From an uncultured Paracoccaceae bacterium (GTDB lineage Bacteria; Pseudomonadota; Alphaproteobacteria; Rhodobacterales; Rhodobacteraceae): a stretch of DNA of 64,000 bases. The position numbers and the translations under genes are program-made. The DNA lies in contig CATOSB010000001.1 of NCBI GenBank assembly GCA_951812305.1, forward strand, positions 186,001 through 250,000, given 5' to 3'. The notes below the pieces were generated by a model. That model searched no databases. It saw nothing but the letters and a program-made list of their open reading frames with translations, and was not told the DNA's origin. Positions 54,805 to 63,083 of the stretch are shown in pieces. The first letter of the stretch is position 1; each line of letters opens with the position of its first letter.

Positions 54805-55035
54805 TCAGCTTTCGGGCTCCCCGGTGAGAAGCGACGTCGCCACCGGGATCACCGCCTCGCGCAGGTCGGGAATGGCCAGCACCACCAGCGCGATCACAAG
54901 ACAGGTCAGGAGCATGGTTGTCAGAGCGATCCAAATCGGCCCACCGTCTCCAGCGCCTGCACAGGCTACAGATATTTTGACCATCCCGCACCAGCGGGGT
55001 AGATTAAGCGTGTCGAGAAAACCAAAAACGCTCAT
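54805..55035 (-). CDS. Possible small membrane protein
   Basis: 76 codons from ATG 55035, or ATG 54984 giving a shorter protein. A single strong hydrophobic helix (IWIALTTMLLTCLVIALVVL) with an acidic tail. No family recognised. It lies 84 bases before the coiled-coil gene on the same strand, so the two could form a pair. Confidence 0.35.
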   Translation of the reverse strand: MSVFGFLDTLNLPRWCGMVKISVACAGAGDGGPIWIALTTMLLTCLVIALVVLAIPDLREAVIPVATSLLTGEPES

Positions 55036-55233
55036 GAGAGCGCCCGATTCCGCCCCCTCCGGTAGTCGACCCCAAGATGTTGGCCTATTCGGAGCCGCCG
55101 GGGTATCGGCGGACGGCGCCGCTTACTGCACTGCAACGCTGGACTTCATGGATGCTATCGCGGAACTGCCCGGAGCGGCAGGTGTGGCTGTTAGGTTTGA
55201 GGTCACTCAAGGGCTTCTGACGGCCCAATAATC

Positions 55234-55917
55234 CTAGGCTGCAACCGCCTCTGCACCGTTTTTCGCCGTTATTATATTCCGCACGGTGGTCGCGTACCAT
55301 TTGCCGCCCCGCGCAGTTTTGATCCCCCGCGCGTTCAATTCTGCCGCGATCTGGCGAAGGGATGCGCCCCCTGCCCTGATCTGCTCGACCACTGGCAACA
55401 CGTTCTCAGCATGGGCCAGCGCCCGCGCCTTGTTTGCCGCCGCCCCCTTGCGTGCCGCCTGACGCTGTTCAGAAGCCCTCTCAGGGATAGACCAGCCCAG
55501 TTTGACTCCTCGCGCCTTTGCCGCTGCCAGCGCCGCCTTGGTGCGCTCTGAGATTGCGCGGCCCTCTTGTTCTGCGACTGCGGCCATGATGTGCAGCACA
55601 AAGCGGTTTGCCTCAGGCATATCCGCCGCCGTGACCTCAACTCCGCTTTCCAGAAGGTTTGCGATAAAAGCCACATTGCGGGCGAGACGGTCCAGCTTGG
55701 CAATGAGTAACACGGCCCCTGCCCGCTTCGCCTCTGTCAGCGCCCGCGCCAACTCAGGACGATCTGCACGCTTGCCGCTTTCCACCTCGACAAACTCTGC
55801 CACAACCTCGCCCCGGCCTAGGACATGCGCCGCAACCGCCGCACGTTGCGCTTCCAGCCCCAAACCGCTCTGGCCCTGACGTTCAGTGGATACGCGAAGG
55901 TAGGTGACAAATTTCAT
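55234..55917 (-). CDS. Serine recombinase (resolvase/invertase family)
   Basis: 227 residues. The catalytic Ser is in FVTYLRVSTERQGQSGLGLE. LLIAKLDRLARNVAFIANLL supplies the conserved Arg, and HIMAAVAEQEGRAISERTKA is the E helix. A recombinase C-terminus follows with GASLRQIAAELNARGIKTAR and KWYATTVRNIIT. Plasmids use such enzymes for multimer resolution. It is divergent from parA across a 159-base region and differs clearly from the Tn3 and Tn402-like resolvases of the window. Confidence 0.9.
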   Translation of the reverse strand: MKFVTYLRVSTERQGQSGLGLEAQRAAVAAHVLGRGEVVAEFVEVESGKRADRPELARALTEAKRAGAVLLIAKLDRLARNVAFIANLLESGVEVTAADMPEANRFVLHIMAAVAEQEGRAISERTKAALAAAKARGVKLGWSIPERASEQRQAARKGAAANKARALAHAENVLPVVEQIRAGGASLRQIAAELNARGIKTARGGKWYATTVRNIITAKNGAEAVAA

Positions 55918-56076
55918 AGCGTGGGCCTCTCGATCCTAGGGGTAATCTTAGGGCGTATAAAAACCCTACGTCCGTTGTGTCTCTATACAAATGTATGCAA
56001 TTACGTATTTATGCAAACCCGCATGTGTGAAATTATGCGTTTGCGCTTTCGCACAAGTCTGTTATTTTCCCAAATT
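55918..56076. promoter_or_regulatory. Divergent region before parA with repeated short motifs
   Basis: Holds several related short motifs (ATGTATGCAATTACGTATTT, TATGCAAACCCGCATG, AAATTATGCG) between the recombinase and parA starts. AT-rich clustered repeats at this spot are typical of a parA operator or centromere. TTACGTA also occurs near 51188 and 56958. Confidence 0.4.
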
Positions 56077-56691
56077 ATGGAAACGATACTCATAGCCGCT
56101 CAAAAAGGCGGGGCTGGCAAAACAACGCTGGCCCGCAATTTTTCCGTTGCCGCTGCACAAGATGGCCTCAGGGTGCTTTGCCTCGATCTGGACCCACAAG
56201 GCTCACTCAGGGCGTGGTGGGAAGGTCGGGAAGCTCACACCCCGGCTATGCTGGAGCACGACCCTGCGCCCCATGCGCTCAAGGCCACGCTGGACGCCGC
56301 TAGGGCGCAATTCGACCTTTGCATAATCGACACGCCACCAGCGGCCCCAGAATGGCTATCTGAGGCGCTTGGCGCGGCTGACCTGGTGTTGATCCCGGTT
56401 CGCCCTTCCCCTGACGATCTGCGAGCGGTAGGCGCGACCATAGCCGCCGTGAACGCCGCAAAGGTGCCTTTCGCCTTTGCCCTATCTCAAACGCCGCGTG
56501 CGCGGATCACAGAAGAAGCGGCCCGCGTCCTGGCGCAACATGGCAGAGTTGCCCCGGTGAATATCGCTCAACGTGTCGCCTATGCTGAAACCGGTGCGAC
56601 CGGGCAGGGGGTGTCTGAGACAACCGACGACAAGGCGGGGGCAGAGATTGCCGCCGTATGGGATTACGTGAAAGGGATTCTGGATGGCTAA
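56077..56691 (+). CDS. parA: ParA family partition ATPase
   Basis: 204 residues from ATG 56077; the frame is open upstream but without family sequence. It has the deviant Walker A motif in IAAQKGGAGKTTLARNF, VLCLDLDPQGSLRAW, the Walker B region CIIDTPPAAPEWLSEAL, and LIPVRPSPDDLRAVGATI. The short form without an N-terminal DNA-binding domain is type Ib. It overlaps the ribbon-helix-helix gene by eight bases. Together they should form the partition system of the Rep_3 plasmid. Confidence 0.92.
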   Translation: METILIAAQKGGAGKTTLARNFSVAAAQDGLRVLCLDLDPQGSLRAWWEGREAHTPAMLEHDPAPHALKATLDAARAQFDLCIIDTPPAAPEWLSEALGAADLVLIPVRPSPDDLRAVGATIAAVNAAKVPFAFALSQTPRARITEEAARVLAQHGRVAPVNIAQRVAYAETGATGQGVSETTDDKAGAEIAAVWDYVKGILDG

Positions 56692-56947
56692 GAAACCCGT
56701 GGCCCTCGATGGCCTGCTAAACACCGAAAGCCGACCGACCGATACCGGCATACCGCAACGCGGGGCAGGGCAGGGCGCGGCCCGGGACAAGAAACCCGCG
56801 AAGCGCCCAGGTGAGAAGCGGCTTACGCTTGCCCTCGATGGTGAGACCTACAAGCGCCTGAGGCTTCATGCCGTTGAAACTGACCAGACGCACCAGGCGA
56901 TACTAGAAGCCGCCCTTGTGGAATACCTTGATCGCGTAAAGTCATAA
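56684..56947 (+). CDS. Ribbon-helix-helix protein, probable partition partner of ParA
   Basis: 87 residues. A disordered basic N-terminus (GAARDKKPAKRPGEKR) is followed by LTLALDGETYKRLRLHAVET and HQAILEAALVEYLDRV, the beta-alpha-alpha pattern of RHH repressors such as ParG. ParA-Ib systems use small RHH proteins as centromere-binding partners. The gene overlaps parA, and its stop lies within a 26-bp palindrome. Confidence 0.75.
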   Translation: MAKKPVALDGLLNTESRPTDTGIPQRGAGQGAARDKKPAKRPGEKRLTLALDGETYKRLRLHAVETDQTHQAILEAALVEYLDRVKS

Positions 56948-56960
56948 TTATGACTTTACG
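56935..56960. repeat. 26-bp perfect palindrome at the end of the partition operon
   Basis: Half-site CGTAAAGTCATAA, immediately followed by its exact complement, overlapping the RHH stop codon. No T-run follows, so a protein-binding site is as likely as a terminator. Confidence 0.7.
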
Positions 56961-56977
56961 TAAATAAGGAATTATGT

Positions 56978-57110
56978 GTGCGCCTTAGCTTTAATGAAAT
57001 CCGCGCCCGTGCTGCCAGTTTTGCGCAAACCTATGCAGATGCCACCTATGAAAAAGGTGAAACACAAACCTTCTATAACGACTTCTTTGCAAGTGCTCCG
57101 CCGTTTACAC
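56978..57110 (+). pseudogene. MmeI/type IIG-like DNA methyltransferase, N-terminal remnant
   Basis: GTG 56978, with AAGGA 7 bases upstream, opens a frame reading RLSFNEIRARAASFAQTYAD then ATYEKGETQTFYNDFF. This is the very recognisable N-terminus of large MmeI-like restriction-methylation proteins (usually around 900 residues or more). After about 40 residues it is cut by the Tn3 relic starting at 57110. It indicates that the plasmid once carried a restriction-modification gene next to parA. Confidence 0.75.
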
Positions 57111-57152
57111 TTTGATGCCCTCGGATGGCCAAACGACAGGGCAGAGCCCATA

Positions 57153-57641
57153 ATGAAAAAGAACAAGCGGAAAGCGCGCGTGCAGACGGCCAAGCCACCT
57201 GCGAAGGTCGGCCAGGCCAATTCCAGGGTGCCCCCGCCGCGCAACCTGACACCCGAGCTATGCAAACGCTTGCGCCGGGACATGACGAAGGCCTGCCTCG
57301 CCGTGGTGGAAACGCATGGGCTGACGGTTGAAGGTGGCGAACTGAGTGACATCGATCTGCGTCATGGCTTCGACATCAGTTTCCGCGTCGGCATTCCGAT
57401 GGCAGACGGCGCAATCTATTCGCCAGACAAAGCCATGTTCGAGGTCCTTGCGCCGCATTTTGGCCTGGAACCCTCTGACTATGGGCGGACCTTCAGATCG
57501 AAAGATGAGGTCTTCCGCATTGTCGCCATCAATCCAAATAGACCAAAATACCCCATCAGCGCTGAACGCGTCTCAGACGGTCGGGGCTTCAAGTTCCACC
57601 CAGACAATGTCGTCATGTACTTGCAGAGTTCAGGCGCATGA
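57153..57641 (+). CDS. Uncharacterised tnpR-coupled accessory protein, copy 2
   Basis: 162 residues, apparently identical to the copy at 39983. Here tnpR itself is missing except for its last codons, so the gene has lost its coupled partner and perhaps its expression. Confidence 0.65.
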   Translation: MKKNKRKARVQTAKPPAKVGQANSRVPPPRNLTPELCKRLRRDMTKACLAVVETHGLTVEGGELSDIDLRHGFDISFRVGIPMADGAIYSPDKAMFEVLAPHFGLEPSDYGRTFRSKDEVFRIVAINPNRPKYPISAERVSDGRGFKFHPDNVVMYLQSSGA

Positions 57642-57762
57642 AACGTACACCATTTGTTCTTTCAAAAGCCCAAATATGATGGAGTGGACGCCTCTTCCCC
57701 CAAGGGCATCGCATTGTGCCAAGGTGGCGGTGTCAAAACAGCTACAAGAGGAGACGTCCAAG

Positions 57763-58788
57763 ATGGAAGTTAGCATAATCGGGATCGATATTGCCAAGAA
57801 TGTGTTTCAGTTTCATGGAGCTACCGCAGATGGGTCTACCGTATTCCGCCGCAAAATCCGGCGCGGGTGTGTTCTGGATTTTCTGTCGGCGCAAACATGT
57901 TGCCTTGTTGCGATGGAGGCTTGCGCCAGTTCCCATCACTGGGGCCGCGAGATCGAACGGCTCGGACATGAGGTTCGATTGATCCCTCCGCAATATGTCA
58001 AGCCATTCAGGAAGCGACAGAAGAACGATATGGCTGATGCCGAAGCAATTGCGGAGGCCGCAGCGCGCGCCGGGATGAGATTTGTCGCCGTGAAATCGGC
58101 GGAACAGCAATCCCGATCCATGCTATTGAAAACGCGAGAATTGTTTGTCGGTCAACGCACGCAGGTCATCAATACACTACGCGGTCATCTAGGCGAGTAT
58201 GGGATTGTGGCAGCTCAGGGCCCGTCCCACATCAGAAAACTCGAAGCTATGGTTATCGACGACGAAACCACCGAACTCCCGTTGATAATGCGCAATATGT
58301 GCATCCGGCTCTTCGATCACTTGAGCATTCTGGATTGGCAGATTGATGACCTGACATCCCGGATCGAAGCCGCGGCCCGAATGGATGAGAATGCGCAGCG
58401 GTTGATGACCATACCTGGAATCGGGCCCATGTGCGCCATGGCAATATCATCTCTCGCACCCCCACGTGAGAGTTTTCGCAAGGGGCGGGATTTTGCCGCC
58501 TGGGCAGGCCTGACGCCAAAACAGAATTCAACAGGCGGGAAAACCCGGCTGGGGCGAACGTCGAAGATGGGCCAGAAAGATATCAGAAGATTACTCATCC
58601 CTGGAGCAATGTCCGTCATCCAATCCAATGAACGAAAAGGTGGTGCACCCGATGGTTCGTGGCTCGACCGGATGCTGAAACGCAAACCCAAACTGCTGGT
58701 GGCCATCGCGCTGGCAAACAAGATGGCCCGGATGGCTTGGGCTGTGATGAAAAACGAGGATGTATATCGAGTTCAGTTGGCGGCCTGA
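57763..58788 (+). CDS. IS110 family (IS1111 group) transposase
   Basis: 341 residues from ATG 57763 after AGAGGAGA. The DEDD RuvC-like domain is clear: SIIGIDIAKNVFQFHGA (Asp), LVAMEACASSHHWGREI (Glu), RQKNDMADAEAIAEAAAR (two Asp). The C-terminal transposase_20 domain with the serine region follows (LMTIPGIGPMCAMAISSLAP, FAAWAGLTPKQNSTGGKTRL). The gene is intact. Confidence 0.93.
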   Translation: MEVSIIGIDIAKNVFQFHGATADGSTVFRRKIRRGCVLDFLSAQTCCLVAMEACASSHHWGREIERLGHEVRLIPPQYVKPFRKRQKNDMADAEAIAEAAARAGMRFVAVKSAEQQSRSMLLKTRELFVGQRTQVINTLRGHLGEYGIVAAQGPSHIRKLEAMVIDDETTELPLIMRNMCIRLFDHLSILDWQIDDLTSRIEAAARMDENAQRLMTIPGIGPMCAMAISSLAPPRESFRKGRDFAAWAGLTPKQNSTGGKTRLGRTSKMGQKDIRRLLIPGAMSVIQSNERKGGAPDGSWLDRMLKRKPKLLVAIALANKMARMAWAVMKNEDVYRVQLAA

Positions 58789-58825
58789 GGAAAGCCAGCT
58801 GTCAGCCGGAATGCGGTAGATCTTA

Positions 58826-59994
58826 TACCAAGGGTTATTCAATCTGACCGACTTTCGCCCAGTTGCGGCTTGCGATGGATGTGATGGTTTGCGGTCTTGC
58901 GATGAGGTTGTTCCAGGCCTCGCACCCCGCGTCGAGAATCGCGTCATATGTGTCGAACGTCCGGTTTGCGAGCCATGTCTGGCGGAGATATTGCCAAATG
59001 TTTTCGGTTGGATTCAGCTCTGGTGATTTGGGCGGCAGAAACATGAGCGACAGGTTTTGCGGGATTTCCAGAGCGGATGTCGTGTGCCAGCCGGCTTGGT
59101 CCATGAGGATGACGGCGTGGGCGCCATCGGAGACAATTTTGCTGATTTCTTCCAGGTGGCGCTGCATCGCATAGGTGTCGGCTGCTGGCATCATGATCGC
59201 CGCGCCGGTGCCGCGTTCGGGGCAGATGGCGCCAAAAAGATACGCATTTTGGTAACGCTGATCGGCGGGCTGGCGGGGCCGTGTGCCCTTGCGTGCCCAC
59301 TGGCGGACGCGGGTGTTCTTCTGACCGAGACGCATCTCGTCCTGGAACCAGATTTCGACGGGTTTGTCCGGCGGCACCCCCTGAAGCGTCTCCTTCAGAT
59401 TGTCGCCGAAGTTTTTTTGAAATCCTCAATGACCTGCACGTCCTGCCCCGGGTGCTGAGGGCGTGCGCTGATGTGGGAAAAGCCCAGATTGTGCAGAATC
59501 TGCCCCACATGGCGCTCGTGATAGTCGACGCCAAAACGCGCCTTGATCACATTCTTCAAATCGACCCGCCGCCAGCGGACGACACCGTCCTTTTCAGGAT
59601 CAGGACCGGTCTCGACAAGAGCCGCCAGTTCATCCAGTTGCGCATTGTCAAGGCGGGATCGCGAGCCTCCTCGCTGCCGATCCAGCAGCCCCGCTGGACC
59701 ATCAGCGTTGAAACGGAGCACCCAGTCCCTGAGCGTTTGCCGGTCCATCCCGCCAATGCGGGCCGCAGCCCCACGCGACATGCCATCGGCGATAGCGGCA
59801 AGCGACAAAAGCCGTCGGCTCTGCCGGGCATCAGAACTCTCTGCGGCAAGCTTGCGCAGATCATTGGCGGTAAAATCGGCTCGCATCGGTATCCTGGCTG
59901 GCATCGGTGGTCTCCTTTGCCAATCTTGAATCACCTCAGCACCTCAGGCGGTACCCAAAATCCATAGCTGAGTCATTTTGAAGCACCCTTGGTA
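58826..59994 (-). mobile_element. IS630-family element B, copy 1
   Basis: 1,169 bp, ends TACCAAGGG and its complement, flanked by TTA on both sides. Inserted in the IS1111 element. Same length as, and apparently identical to, copy 2 at 60753-61921. Confidence 0.9.
58835..59934 (-). CDS. IS630 family transposase B, two frames joined by a frameshift, copy 1
   Basis: The first frame (59934 to 59395) encodes the N-terminal half with the helix-turn-helix GMDRQTLRDWVLRFNADG. The second (ending 58835) encodes the catalytic half: PVEIWFQDEMRLGQKN, VILMDQAGWHTTSALEI, LPPKSPELNPTENIWQYLR. They overlap at an A7 run where a -1 shift gives DFKKNFGDNLKETLQGVPPD, which aligns with AFKKNFASI of element A. 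Both copies share the A7 run. Either programmed frameshifting or a base-calling loss explains it. Confidence 0.85.
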
Positions 59995-60752
59995 TTAGCG
60001 GAGGATTATGGGCGAACAGTCGAGAATGACGGGATTGGGAAAACCAGGGAAGCTGTGTGGAGTTGAAACCCCGCAAATATGATTTGGACCCGATCTTCGA
60101 ACTATCCATAAGGGCCCGCGAACAAGAGCGTCGCAATCAGAGGCCGGACACACGTAGGAACTCGACCGCATTTCCCAAAATCACTTAAAGATTCTGCTTG
60201 CGTTCCAGGAGGCGTCCACACATGCAGCTTCGGGCCAGCCAGGCCTGTTTGGTGTGAGTCTAATTTACCATTGGGTGAATGAAACTTCCGTTCTGCTCAG
60301 GGTTCCATTGCGCTCGGGTTGATTTTCTGAATCACTGCTGGAATGGATAAGGTTGCCTCCCTTGAACAAAGCCTCGCTATGGCTCTGCGCCGGAACTCGG
60401 AGTTGGAAGAATTTGTAGCATTCCAGGCGCAAGAGATTGATGAACTGCGCAGGCAGCTTGGCAAAAACAGCCGTAACAGCAGCAAGCCTCCCTCGAGTGA
60501 TGGGCTGAAGAAGCCGACACCACGCAGCCTGCGTGGAAAGTCCGGCAAGAAAAGCGGCGGCCAGACTGGCCACCGGGGCGACACCCTGCGCCAGACGCCA
60601 ACGCCAGACTTTGTGCAACGCCATGAAGCAGCGCAGTGTCGTACCTGTCAGCAGCGCCTGACGCCAGAGATGATCGAGGGGGTGAAGACCCGTCAGGTGT
60701 TCGACGTGCCCCCGCCGCAGCTGGAAGTCACCGAGCATCAGGCAATGATTTA

Positions 60753-61921
60753 TACCAAGGGTGCTTCAAAATGACTCAGCTATGGATTTTGGGTACCGCC
60801 TGAGGTGCTGAGGTGATTCAAGATTGGCAAAGGAGACCACCGATGCCAGCCAGGATACCGATGCGAGCCGATTTTACCGCCAATGATCTGCGCAAGCTTG
60901 CCGCAGAGAGTTCTGATGCCCGGCAGAGCCGACGGCTTTTGTCGCTTGCCGCTATCGCCGATGGCATGTCGCGTGGGGCTGCGGCCCGCATTGGCGGGAT
61001 GGACCGGCAAACGCTCAGGGACTGGGTGCTCCGTTTCAACGCTGATGGTCCAGCGGGGCTGCTGGATCGGCAGCGAGGAGGCTCGCGATCCCGCCTTGAC
61101 AATGCGCAACTGGATGAACTGGCGGCTCTTGTCGAGACCGGTCCTGATCCTGAAAAGGACGGTGTCGTCCGCTGGCGGCGGGTCGATTTGAAGAATGTGA
61201 TCAAGGCGCGTTTTGGCGTCGACTATCACGAGCGCCATGTGGGGCAGATTCTGCACAATCTGGGCTTTTCCCACATCAGCGCACGCCCTCAGCACCCGGG
61301 GCAGGACGTGCAGGTCATTGAGGATTTCAAAAAAACTTCGGCGACAATCTGAAGGAGACGCTTCAGGGGGTGCCGCCGGACAAACCCGTCGAAATCTGGT
61401 TCCAGGACGAGATGCGTCTCGGTCAGAAGAACACCCGCGTCCGCCAGTGGGCACGCAAGGGCACACGGCCCCGCCAGCCCGCCGATCAGCGTTACCAAAA
61501 TGCGTATCTTTTTGGCGCCATCTGCCCCGAACGCGGCACCGGCGCGGCGATCATGATGCCAGCAGCCGACACCTATGCGATGCAGCGCCACCTGGAAGAA
61601 ATCAGCAAAATTGTCTCCGATGGCGCCCACGCCGTCATCCTCATGGACCAAGCCGGCTGGCACACGACATCCGCTCTGGAAATCCCGCAAAACCTGTCGC
61701 TCATGTTTCTGCCGCCCAAATCACCAGAGCTGAATCCAACCGAAAACATTTGGCAATATCTCCGCCAGACATGGCTCGCAAACCGGACGTTCGACACATA
61801 TGACGCGATTCTCGACGCGGGGTGCGAGGCCTGGAACAACCTCATCGCAAGACCGCAAACCATCACATCCATCGCAAGCCGCAACTGGGCGAAAGTCGGT
61901 CAGATTGAATAACCCTTGGTA
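60753..61921 (+). mobile_element. IS630-family element B, copy 2
   Basis: 1,169 bp, inverted relative to copy 1, with the same ends and TTA flanks. Inserted in the tnpC gene of an IS66 element. Confidence 0.9.
60813..61912 (+). CDS. IS630 family transposase B, two frames joined by a frameshift, copy 2
   Basis: Mirror image of the gene at 58835-59934: frame one ends at 61352 and frame two ends at 61912, meeting at the same A7 run (61328-61334). The protein sequences read the same as in copy 1. Confidence 0.85.
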
Positions 61922-62930
61922 TTACGGCTGCGCGCATTGCCGAGCCACGACAACGGCCGCGTTTCCCGAGGGCGTGAGCGCGCATGTGCAATATGGTCCG
62001 CGCATACGGGCCGCGGCGGTCTACTGCAATGTCCAGCAGCTGATCCCCGAAGATCGGGTCTGCCAACTCCTGCGGGATCTGTTCGGAGCCACCAGCCTGT
62101 GCGCGGCCAGCGTGACCAACCGGGTCAGTGGCACAGCGCAGCGTCTGAGTGGCGTGGTCGAGCACATTCGTGATACCCTCACGGGAGGCGGTGTTCGGCA
62201 TCTGGACGAGACCGGGCTGCGTGTCGCCGGCAAGCTGCACTGGTTGCATACGATCTGTGATGGCGCATTCACCCACTACCGGATCGATCCCGGGCGCGGT
62301 GCTGTTCCAACCTTCCTGAACGGTGGGACGATCGTCCATGATCACTGGAAATCGTATTACGCCCATATGGAGGGGGTGGACGCACACGCCCTCTGTGGGG
62401 CACATCACCTGCGCGAACCGAGGGCCGTCGCCGAGATCGAAAAAGAGCCATGGGCGACAGAGTTGAGCGCGCTGCTCACCAACGCCAATCAGCTGAAGTG
62501 TGCCGCGCAGGGGAGAGGCGACACCGAACTCCCGGCATCCGTTCATGAGGATATACTCGCCGAGTACATGGCAATCCTTGCCAAGGGCACAGACTTCCAT
62601 GAAGGGCTGCCACCATTGGTGCCAAAAACCGGTTCTCGAGGGAGAAAGCCGCGAAGGCCGGGGCATAATCTCCTCATTCGCTTGCGAGACTTCCGCGGCG
62701 ACGTCTTGCGGTTCCTTACGGATTTTGACGTCCCCTTCACCAACAATCAGGCCGAACAGGACCTGCGCATGATGAAAGTGCGTATGAAGATCCCGGGGAG
62801 TTTCCGCACGATCGAGGGAGCCCGGGTCTTCGCCGACATCCGGTCCGTGATCTCCACAGCCGGAAAGCATGGGCTGAATATCCTTGAGATCATCACGGTC
62901 CCACCAGCTCAGATCATCGCGCGCCTATAA

Positions 62931-63083
62931 CCGGACAGCACCCACCAAAGCCCCGCTCATCTTGCTCATCTTGCAGGGGGTGCTTGGGAGTTACAGTTCT
63001 ATAAGTTCAGGGGTAAATTACCTTTTAGTTTCAACATGTTGTGCTGTTATAGGCAACTAATTGGGCCGGAATTGCTCTATTGT
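62931..63083. other. IS66 right end and short spacer
   Basis: Contains the IS66 terminus ending at 62994, then 89 bases of AT-rich DNA with no gene before the IS982 end. Confidence 0.5.

Larger units (their letters stand above)
57679..60221 (+). mobile_element. IS110/IS1111-family element, interrupted by IS630-B
   Basis: Subterminal inverted repeats GTGGACGCCTC occur at the left edge (57684) and, reversed, at the right edge (about 60207-60217). ATG is present on both sides, with no longer duplication. It contains an intact DEDD transposase gene, and IS630-B copy 1 (58826-59994) inserted downstream of that gene. Confidence 0.8.
57110..60245 (+). mobile_element. Tn3 right-end relic with IS1111 inserted in its terminal repeat
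   Basis: Bases 57110-57678 match 39940-40508 of the Tn3 transposon (offset 17,170), from the last tnpR codons to the terminal repeat. The repeat is interrupted at CAAATATG by an IS110/IS1111-type element. Its outer 24 bases resume at 60222 (ATGCAGCTTCGGGCCAGCC). Confidence 0.85.
60343..62930 (+). pseudogene. IS66 family transposase TnpC (second lineage), split by IS630-B
   Basis: The N-terminal part (60343-60752) has NSRNSSKPPSSDGLKKPTPR and ends VTEHQAMIY. After the IS630 it resumes at 61922 with GCAHCRATTTAAFPEGVSAH, RHLDETGLRVAGKL and FTNNQAEQDLRMMKVRMK to 62930. Removing the IS630 with its duplicated bases restores one frame (MIYGCAHC). It is clearly diverged from the other two tnpC genes. 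The left end of this IS66 is missing, and the right end GGGTGCTTGGGAGTTAC finishes at 62994. Confidence 0.85.
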
